Below are positions 58,212 to 64,000 of a stretch of 64,000 nucleotides of DNA, piece by piece. A model generated the notes under the pieces. That model saw only the letters and a program-made list of their open reading frames with translations, was not told where the DNA came from and searched no databases. Position numbers and translations under genes: made by a program. The stretch is from Streptomyces sp. NBC_00358. GTDB lineage: Bacteria > Actinomycetota > Actinomycetes > Streptomycetales > Streptomycetaceae. The stretch lies in the NCBI RefSeq assembly GCF_036099295.1, contig NZ_CP107976.1:6076001-6140000 (forward strand), given 5' to 3'. Each line of letters opens with the position of its first letter. Positions within the stretch are counted from its first letter, which is position 1.

Positions 58212-59021
58212 GTGCCCGAGGGGCACACCATTCACCGGCTCGCGGAGGACTGCCTCGCCGCGTTCGGTGGCCGCGGCGTCCGTGTCACCAGCCCCCAGGG
58301 CAAGTTCGGTGACGCCGCGGCCCTCCTCGACGGATCGGTGCTGACGGCGGCCCAGGCCCACGGCAAGCACCTGTTCCTCGGTTTCCGCCCGTCGCAGTGG
58401 ATCCACATCCACCTGGGCCTCTTCGGCAAGGTCGGCTTCGGCGGCATGCCCGCCCCGCCGCCCACCGACACCGTCCGCCTGCGCCTCGCGAACGACACCG
58501 CGTACGTCGATCTGCGCGGCCCCACCACCTGCGCCCTGATCACGGACGACGAGAAGCGCGCGGTACACGACCGCCTCGGCCCGGACCCGCTGCGCCCGGA
58601 CGCGGACCCCTCGGCGGCTTACCGCCGGGTCTCCCGCAGCCGTACGACCATCGCCGCGCTGCTCATGGACCAGAAGGTCATCGCGGGCGTGGGCAATGTC
58701 TACCGCGCGGAGGTCCTCTTCCGGCACGGCATCGATCCGTACCGCACCGGAAGGGAACTCGGCGCGAGGGAGTGGGACGCGATCTGGTCCGACCTCGTGG
58801 ATCTCATGCGTGAGGGCGTCCGCAACAACCGCATCGACACGGTCCGTCCGGAACACACCCCGGAGGCGATGGGCCGCCCGCCGCGCGTGGACGACCACGG
58901 CGGCGAGGTCTACGTGTACCGCAGGGCCGATCTGCCCTGTCACATCTGTGGCGGCGAGATCCGCACCGCCGATCTCGCCGCCCGCAACCTCTTCTGGTGC
59001 CCGACCTGCCAGCAGGCCTGA
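58212..59021 (+). CDS. Fpg/Nei-family DNA glycosylase/AP lyase
   Basis: GTG 58212 follows AGGAGGAG. The 269-residue enzyme has the N-terminal Pro2-Glu3 nucleophile (PEGHTIHRLAEDCLAAF; the PEGH start marks the Nei branch), Lys52 in AHGKHLFL, the H2TH region with DQKVIAGVGNVYRAEVLF, and a C-terminal zinc finger (CHICGGEIRTADLAARNLFW, then CPTC). It excises oxidised bases from DNA. It is probably co-transcribed with rpiB. Confidence 0.94.
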   Translation: MPEGHTIHRLAEDCLAAFGGRGVRVTSPQGKFGDAAALLDGSVLTAAQAHGKHLFLGFRPSQWIHIHLGLFGKVGFGGMPAPPPTDTVRLRLANDTAYVDLRGPTTCALITDDEKRAVHDRLGPDPLRPDADPSAAYRRVSRSRTTIAALLMDQKVIAGVGNVYRAEVLFRHGIDPYRTGRELGAREWDAIWSDLVDLMREGVRNNRIDTVRPEHTPEAMGRPPRVDDHGGEVYVYRRADLPCHICGGEIRTADLAARNLFWCPTCQQA

Positions 59022-59068
59022 GCAACGGGCTGCCAACAGGCCTGGGTCCGGGCCGAGTCGGGACCGCC

Positions 59069-59134
59069 GCGGGCGGGACGGCCATCCCGTTCCGGAACCC
59101 GGCGGGCGGGACGGCCACCCGGTCCTAGAACCCG
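59069..59134. repeat. Two 33-bp tandem repeats spanning the stop codon of the acetyltransferase gene
   Basis: Units at 59069-59101 and 59102-59134 match at 28 of 33 positions (both begin gcgggcgggacggcca and end aacccg). The second unit contains the stop codon and last three codons of the minus-strand gene. Confidence 0.8.
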
Positions 59135-60354
59135 TGCGGCAGCCAGGGGGCGACCGTCGAGGCGAACGCCGACGAAGCCTCCGCCAGCGCGCCCTGCCGC
59201 AGTTCACGCACCAGGCCGCCCGCCGCGAGCGAGGCCAGCGACACCCCGCCGAGATAGACGACGCCCAACTCCCGTACGGACAGGGCGAGATCCGGGGAGT
59301 CCTCGGTCCGGACGCACGACGCCCCCTTCGCGTCGCCGGTGAGCCGCCAACGCCCCTCGTTCCAGGGGCAGAAGGAGTCCTCGACCTCGAACACCACGTC
59401 CACCGGGGTCTGGTAGGTACGTGCCTCCAGCGCGGCCCCGACGTCGACGAGCCGTACGTGCAGCGCGTCCTTCATCTGCAGCCGGCAGCGGCGGATGTCG
59501 GAGACCATGTGCTGCCAGGCCTCGTCCACGGGGCGGCCCCGCGTCTGCAGAGTGGTCGTCAGGTCGATGTCGAAGAGGAACCGCCACAGCGCGGCCCGCG
59601 CCGCCGGGTCCACTCCCTCCAGATCCACCATCATCACCGCCCCGTTGTGCCCGGACGGGCCCCAGTCCGGCTTCACCCGGAAACGCGTGTATCCGACGAC
59701 CTCGCCGTCCCGCTCCGCCACCACGCACTGCAGAGGTGACGCGCCGTTCCGCTCGGCCTCCGGGTCGAGCGTCCCGAGCCGCTGCCATCCGGGCTGCCGG
59801 GCCAGCATCCCGGGACGCTCGGGGACGAGCCGCGCGTACACCGCCTCGCACGCGTCCAGCACCTCCTCGGGCACCGCGTAGCGCAGCCGTACGTCGTCGG
59901 TCCCGGGCGGCACGGACAGACGCACGCGGCTCGTGTCGATCTCCGCGCGGATCTGCAGGGTCCCGATGCCGTAGCCGAACCGCCCGTAGATCGCCGGTTC
60001 CGACGCGGTGAGGACGGCGAGCGGCTCGCTCCAGGCACGGATGTCGTCCAGTTGCCGGCGCATCATCGCGGTGAGCACCCCGCGCCGCCGGTGGGTGGCC
60101 GCGACGCTCACCGCGGTGATCCCGGCCGCCGGTACCGACGCGCCGCCCGGGACCGTGACACGGAAGGAGAAGGCCCCCGCGGTACCCACACACTCCTCGC
60201 CGTCCCACACCCCGAGCGAACGGTCGTACTCTGTGAGCGCGTTCCACAGTTCGCGTTCCTCGGACGACTCCGCCACACCTCCGAACGCGCGGATCAGGTT
60301 GTCGTACCACTTGTCCCAGTCGGCCTGCCGCAGCACCCGAACGTCAGTCGTCAT
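59125..60354 (-). CDS. Eis-type GNAT N-acetyltransferase
   Basis: The 409-residue protein has the Eis layout: an N-terminal GNAT domain with the acetyl-CoA loop VAATHRRRGVLTAMM, the catalytic-Tyr region SEPAIYGRFGYGIGTLQI, a second GNAT fold, and a C-terminal SCP2-like domain ending in Phe (LPHGF), whose carboxylate is catalytic in Eis. Eis proteins acetylate aminoglycosides or protein lysines; the native role here is unknown. The start is ATG 60354. The 3' end lies in a duplicated 33-bp unit. Confidence 0.9.
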   Translation of the reverse strand: MTTDVRVLRQADWDKWYDNLIRAFGGVAESSEERELWNALTEYDRSLGVWDGEECVGTAGAFSFRVTVPGGASVPAAGITAVSVAATHRRRGVLTAMMRRQLDDIRAWSEPLAVLTASEPAIYGRFGYGIGTLQIRAEIDTSRVRLSVPPGTDDVRLRYAVPEEVLDACEAVYARLVPERPGMLARQPGWQRLGTLDPEAERNGASPLQCVVAERDGEVVGYTRFRVKPDWGPSGHNGAVMMVDLEGVDPAARAALWRFLFDIDLTTTLQTRGRPVDEAWQHMVSDIRRCRLQMKDALHVRLVDVGAALEARTYQTPVDVVFEVEDSFCPWNEGRWRLTGDAKGASCVRTEDSPDLALSVRELGVVYLGGVSLASLAAGGLVRELRQGALAEASSAFASTVAPWLPHGF

Positions 60355-60525
60355 AGCCCATCCCTACCAGGGCAATGCGGTACGAGCGAAGGATTTTCGC
60401 CCGGCCGCCACGGCCCCGGACCGGAACGTGCCTGTGCAGTTCTCTGTGAAGTTGAGCGCTCGGAGGGGGGACAAGTGGGACCTCCCGTGCCAAGCACCTG
60501 GTCCGATGGATAGGGTCCCGAACTA

Positions 60526-61698
60526 ATGGCAGCAGGACGACAGCGGCGCGCGGAAGCCGACACGTTCACGGCCCGGTTGAAGAAGCAGTGGCACCGGGCC
60601 CGAACAGGGCTGCGCAGATCCGCCGTCGACTACTTCCGCGGGGACGGTTCGGACTGGATCGCGCTGGCCGGACTGCTGATCACGATCCCGGTGATCGCCT
60701 CCACGACCCTGGTGAACTCGGTGTGGTGCTCGCCCTCCGCCCTGGTCCTGCCGATCGTGGCCGGCGGCCTGCTGCTCCGGCCCGCCAGCCTGCTCGGGCT
60801 GTACGCGGCCGCCGCCACCGCGCTGATAGTGGAGTCCGTGAAGCTCGGCCCGTACACGGAGGGTCCGTCCCGGGTCACCCCGGGCGTGGTCCTCGTGGTC
60901 GCGGCCTGCGGCTTCTTCGGACTGCTGATCGCACAGTTCCGCAGCCGGGTGGGCGTGCCCTGGCGGCGCGGCGGCACCATGCTCTTCGACCTGCGCGAAC
61001 GTATCCGGGTGCAGAGCAAGCTGCCGAAGCTCCCGCTCGGCTGGCACCGTGAGATGGCGCTGCGCCCGGCGGGCGGGCAGTCCTTCTCCGGGGACTTCGT
61101 CGTGGCCGCGCGGACGAACGGCGGCCGGACCCTCGAAGTCGTCCTCACCGACGTGTCCGGCAAGGGGATGGACGCGGGTTCACGCGCCCTGCTGCTGTCC
61201 GGAGCCTTCGGCGGCCTCCTCGGTTCACTGCCGCCGCACGCCTTCCTGCCCGCCGCGAACGGCTATCTGCTGCGCCAGGACTGGGACGAGGGCTTCGCCA
61301 CCTCGATCCATCTGGTGCTCGACCTCGACTCGGGCGACTACGAACTCTTCTCCGCCGGACACCCGCCGGGCCTTCAGCTCAGCGCGGGCAGCGGCCGCTG
61401 GGAGGAGAAGGCGGCGGAAGGTCCCCTGCTGGGCGTGTACGACGGAGCCCAGTTCGACCCGGTCAAGGGCTCGCTGCGGCCCGGAGACGTGCTGATGCTC
61501 TTCACGGACGGTCTGGTCGAAACCGCCGACCGGGACATCGTCGAGGGCATCGACCGGCTCACCGGCGAGGCCGACCGCTATGTCGCCGGCGGCTTCCACG
61601 GCGCCGCCTGGCATCTCATCGAGGCGGTGGCCAGGGACGTCAACGACGACCGGGCCCTGCTGCTCATCTGCCGCGAGGGTCTGACACCGGTACGCTGA
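60526..61698 (+). CDS. Membrane-bound SpoIIE/PP2C-family phosphatase
   Basis: The 390-residue protein has a basic cytoplasmic N-terminus, three to four membrane helices (about 43-145: WIALAGLLITIPVIASTTLV onward) and a C-terminal SpoIIE phosphatase domain. Metal-binding acids are in GQSFSGDFVVAART, VVLTDVSGKGMDAG, and LFTDGLVETADRD. No sensor domain other than the membrane part is present. It probably dephosphorylates an anti-anti-sigma factor; no such gene is adjacent. TAGGGT ends 9 bases before ATG 60526 and no ribosome site is seen. Confidence 0.92.
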   Translation: MAAGRQRRAEADTFTARLKKQWHRARTGLRRSAVDYFRGDGSDWIALAGLLITIPVIASTTLVNSVWCSPSALVLPIVAGGLLLRPASLLGLYAAAATALIVESVKLGPYTEGPSRVTPGVVLVVAACGFFGLLIAQFRSRVGVPWRRGGTMLFDLRERIRVQSKLPKLPLGWHREMALRPAGGQSFSGDFVVAARTNGGRTLEVVLTDVSGKGMDAGSRALLLSGAFGGLLGSLPPHAFLPAANGYLLRQDWDEGFATSIHLVLDLDSGDYELFSAGHPPGLQLSAGSGRWEEKAAEGPLLGVYDGAQFDPVKGSLRPGDVLMLFTDGLVETADRDIVEGIDRLTGEADRYVAGGFHGAAWHLIEAVARDVNDDRALLLICREGLTPVR

Positions 61699-61760
61699 CC
61701 GCGCCCCACGGATTTCGGCAACGCGGCGGCAGCGGCTCGTACCGAGGAGACACTGATCGC

Positions 61761-62216
61761 GTGACGCAACCTCTCCTGACCCTGGCCGAAGTCGAGGCGC
61801 TCGCCCGCACGGCGCACGCCGCCCAGACCGACAAGGCCGGCCGGCCGTACACCGAGCACCTGCAAGCCGTGGCGGACGGCGTCCGCGAACGCGGCGGTGA
61901 CGACGACCAGATAGCGGCGGCCTGGCTGCACGACGCCGTCGAGGACGACGCCCTCTCCGAGGACTGGCTGAACGAAGCCGCGCTGACCGCCGGTACGAAG
62001 GACATCGTGCTGGCACTCACCAAACAGGACGGCGAGTCCCCGGAGTCGTACGCGCGGCGCATCCGCACCACCCGGGGCGCCCTGCTGGTCAAGGCGTCCG
62101 ACCTGGCGCACAACGCCGACCCGAGCCGACTCGCGGTCCTCGACGAGCACACCCGGGCCCGCCTGACCAAGAAGTACGCGACGATGCGCACCCTGCTGGG
62201 ACTGCCGCCGAGCTGA
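61761..62216 (+). CDS. HD-domain phosphohydrolase
   Basis: The 151-residue product (GTG 61761) has an HD domain: ALARTAHAAQTDKAGRPYTE, AAAWLHDAVEDDAL with the His-Asp pair, and VKASDLAHNADPSRL. It resembles the hydrolase half of RelA/SpoT-like enzymes and small (p)ppGpp or nucleotide phosphohydrolases (MESH-like). Metal-binding residues appear intact. It follows the phosphatase gene by 62 bp. Confidence 0.88.
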   Translation: MTQPLLTLAEVEALARTAHAAQTDKAGRPYTEHLQAVADGVRERGGDDDQIAAAWLHDAVEDDALSEDWLNEAALTAGTKDIVLALTKQDGESPESYARRIRTTRGALLVKASDLAHNADPSRLAVLDEHTRARLTKKYATMRTLLGLPPS

Positions 62217-62265
62217 ACACCGGTGGCAGTCCGCCGCCAGGGGCCCCTACGGTCACGGCCATACG

Positions 62266-62301
62266 TAAGGGGCGGCCCCGGATATCCGGGCCCGCCCCTT
62301 A
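62266..62301. terminator. Hairpin between HD hydrolase and acyltransferase genes
   Basis: A nearly perfect 18-bp-arm inverted repeat centred at 62283/62284 (TAAGGGGCGG... to ...CCGCCCCTTA, one mismatch) is followed by TTTC on the plus strand. It is shared by convergent genes. Confidence 0.82.
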
Positions 62302-62348
62302 TTTCATCCTGCTTCGTCCTGCTTCTTGCGTCCGCACCGGTCGGCCGG

Positions 62349-63536
62349 TCAGGCGTTGGCCTTCGCCCGATCCCGGGCGATGTCCGCGGCGTCCCGTTTG
62401 AACGCCCACGCCATCTTCGGTTCCATCGCGAAGTGGAAGAGCCGCTGGACGGGCCGCGTGCACAGGACGGTGACGAGCGCGGCGGCGGCGACCGTCACGA
62501 AGAGCTCACCGAGCGGCTTGTGCAGCCACCCGTGGTCGAACCAGCCCCAGTAGTCGGACCCCTTGACCACGAAGCCGTGCAGCAGATAGCCGTACAGCGT
62601 GCCCGCGCCCAGCGCCGTGAACCAGAACGTGCGCCGCGGCACCCAGGCGAAGAAGCACGCGGTGAGCACCAGGGAGCAGCCGTAGAGCGCGAGCGTCATG
62701 ACGACACCGGCCCACCAGGGGGCGCCCAACTCCTGCGCGCTGTCGCGGTGGTAGAACCAGGCGGTGTTCATCCGGGGCACCGCCCAGTAGCCCACGGCCA
62801 GCGCCGCGGCGAGGACCGGCACCGACAGGATGCGCACCTCGCGGCGGCGCACCAGCTGGAAGTGCTCGGGCTTCATGCACAGGCCGAGGACGAAGAACGG
62901 CAGGAACTGCAGCACCCGCTGGAGGTCCAGGTCGTCACCGATGTCGGGTGAGACGGACGCGAGCAGCGCGCAGCACAGGGCCACCGGAAGGGGCCAGCGG
63001 ACCAGCTTCCACAGGGGGGTCGTCAGCCGCCAGACGAAGAGCGCGACCAGGAACCAGGTCAGGTACCAGGGATCGAGCAGGCTGATGTCCTGGCCGGAGT
63101 CGCCTCCGACCCAGCGGTCGAAGAGGGAGTACGCCGTCTCGAACAGGACATACGGGACGGCGACGCCGGTGACCAGTCGCTTCAGGCGGTCGGGGCGCAT
63201 GTCGAAACTGCGGGAGAAGTAGCCGGAGATGATGATGAAGGCCGGCATGTGGAAGGTGTACACGACCGTGTACAGCGCTTCCAGGACGCGGCTCTGGCCC
63301 TTCAGCGGCTCCCACGAGTGCCCCATGGCCACGAGCACGATCGCCAGGTACTTGGCGTTGTCGAAGAAGGCGTCGCGCCGCTGGGCGGGCTTGTCGCCCG
63401 GCGCGGCGCCGGCGGTGTCGGCGGTGGCAACCGCGGAGGTCCGGGGCGGGCGAGGGGCCGGTACCCCGTCCGCCGGCTGCTGTGCCGGCGGGAGCGGTGA
63501 TCTGTGGTGGCCCTGGGCTCGGAGCGAGTTGGTCAC
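62349..63536 (-). CDS. Acyltransferase-3 family membrane protein
   Basis: GTG 63536 follows GGGAGG. The 395-residue protein has a Pro/Ala-rich cytoplasmic N-terminus (~50 residues), then RRDAFFDNAKYLAIVLVAMG with the typical HSWEPL, TFHMPAFIIISGYFSRSFDM, and about ten membrane helices. It resembles fucose 4-O-acetylase-like enzymes that O-acylate cell-surface polysaccharide or a lipid-linked sugar. No glycosyltransferase genes are adjacent; the target is unknown. Confidence 0.9.
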   Translation of the reverse strand: MTNSLRAQGHHRSPLPPAQQPADGVPAPRPPRTSAVATADTAGAAPGDKPAQRRDAFFDNAKYLAIVLVAMGHSWEPLKGQSRVLEALYTVVYTFHMPAFIIISGYFSRSFDMRPDRLKRLVTGVAVPYVLFETAYSLFDRWVGGDSGQDISLLDPWYLTWFLVALFVWRLTTPLWKLVRWPLPVALCCALLASVSPDIGDDLDLQRVLQFLPFFVLGLCMKPEHFQLVRRREVRILSVPVLAAALAVGYWAVPRMNTAWFYHRDSAQELGAPWWAGVVMTLALYGCSLVLTACFFAWVPRRTFWFTALGAGTLYGYLLHGFVVKGSDYWGWFDHGWLHKPLGELFVTVAAAALVTVLCTRPVQRLFHFAMEPKMAWAFKRDAADIARDRAKANA

Positions 63537-63702
63537 AGGCCCTCCCGCCAAGAACTCCGGGAGACGGTCCTGGACCTCGCTGCGCGTACGGGGGGCGTGG
63601 CGGCGTGGAACATCTGAGGCACCCTAGCGTCGTCTGTGCGTTCTCGTAAAACGCGCGATCTCATATCTTCTTATCGCCTGCGCCTACCCTCGATTTGGAG
63701 AT

Positions 63703-63831
63703 GTGTGCCTGCCGGTCCGCAAGAGTTTCCGTATATCGATTCGCTTACTGGCTACGGTCGTTCTGTCCTACTTCATACTGACTAAGCGGTGCATAACGCC
63801 CGCGGGCGACACCTACACTATGTCCGGTTGA
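63703..63831 (+). CDS. Doubtful 42-residue membrane peptide with a TTA codon
   Basis: GTG 63703 follows TTGGAG by 4 bases. The product has a basic start (CLPVRKSFRISIR), a hydrophobic run LLATVVLSYFIL, then TKRCITPAGDTYTMSG. The codons are much less GC-biased than elsewhere and include TTA. It could be a real small membrane protein, the remnant of a longer gene, or chance. Confidence 0.3.
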   Translation: MCLPVRKSFRISIRLLATVVLSYFILTKRCITPAGDTYTMSG

Positions 63832-63914
63832 ATGGGCTTTGGTCACCAGTGTTCCATGCCCGCCGTGTGACCTGTGACAACAATTCGAATTACCTGCGAA
63901 CGGGATGTGTGGAC

Positions 63915-64000
63915 ATGGCAACGGTCGCCATGAATTCACTGTGCGGGCACACCCTCCAATTGCGTTACGGGGCGCCGCGGTTGACGTGTTCCGCGGGGCC
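63915..64000 (+). CDS. Doubtful partial frame at the right edge
   Basis: ATG 63915 (MATVAMNSLCGHTLQLRYGA) stays open to the window end, with GGGATG about 8 bases upstream. Too little is visible to name it. The rest of 63537-63914 holds no recognisable gene and is notably AT-richer than the window. Confidence 0.2.
   Translation, partial: MATVAMNSLCGHTLQLRYGAPRLTCSAG

Noticed and set aside
1..64000. Mobile element, prophage or biosynthetic cluster
   Set aside because: No transposase, integrase, phage structural gene, PKS or NRPS module is visible; the genes look like ordinary chromosomal content.

Overview
The window is high-GC actinobacterial chromosome, almost certainly Streptomyces. Third-codon positions are strongly G/C biased, GTG starts and GGAGG-type ribosome sites are common, and long spurious open frames lie antisense to nearly every gene. 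From memory, the gene order resembles a core-chromosome segment of S. coelicolor (chitosan-oligosaccharide csn genes, malQ, pepN, asd, secreted subtilase, second pepN, amino-acid permease, rpiB, Nei-type glycosylase, Eis-type acetyltransferase), read here in reverse number order. I could not check this by search. I see no transposase, integrase, CRISPR array, tRNA or rRNA.

Layout. 1-2.5 kb: a ROK repressor and the start of a sugar-binding lipoprotein (csnR-csnE type) behind a 15-bp palindromic operator. 2.6-9.3 kb: a secreted protein, a lipoprotein, a MscS channel, an HNH nuclease and a PadR/ABC-exporter operon with ATGA overlaps. 9.4-15.7 kb: a large secreted GH84-type hexosaminidase, then a small repeat-containing protein coupled to malQ, then a small membrane protein. 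15.8-20.1 kb: two divergent regulator/effector pairs, TetR with a flavin monooxygenase and MarR with an EamA exporter, each with striking operator-like DNA, and a DUF1203 gene that overlaps the exporter. 20.2-28.2 kb: aminopeptidase N, an SDR without the usual catalytic residues, a composite sigma factor (zinc motif, sigma, SnoaL-like), asd, and a small ECF sigma/membrane protein pair. 28.3-38.7 kb: a subtilase, a CGNR regulator, an FMN split-barrel protein, a Tat-exported metallophosphoesterase, a serine beta-lactamase-like hydrolase, an isochorismatase-type hydrolase and an AbiEi/DUF559-like protein. 39.0-43.6 kb: a second aminopeptidase N, a DsbA-like protein, a zinc ribbon and a histidine phosphatase.

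43.6-51.1 kb is the most interesting part. A five-gene minus-strand set (Tat-type binding lipoprotein, permease, ATPase, NtaA/DszA-type flavin monooxygenase, TauD-type dioxygenase) looks like an organosulfur uptake and desulfonation operon. Just upstream on the same strand is a ROK regulator. Both the operon and the ROK gene are preceded by short unannotated frames that encode Cys-containing peptides of the actinobacterial sulfur 'leader peptide' type (49468-49551 and 50989-51075). Both frames show the same promoter-to-ATG geometry, which suggests leaderless translation and cysteine-responsive attenuation of enzymes and regulator together. The 0.4-kb leader of the operon carries five degenerate 26-bp repeats.

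51.4-64 kb: bioY, an LPKTG-anchored surface protein, a very long Ser/Thr kinase (tetrapeptide-repeat linker and a TTA codon), an amino-acid permease, rpiB, a Nei-type glycosylase, an Eis-type acetyltransferase, a SpoIIE-type phosphatase, an HD hydrolase and an acyltransferase. The last ~400 bp are less GC-rich and hold only doubtful short frames. Most convergent gene pairs are separated by strong GC-rich hairpins.
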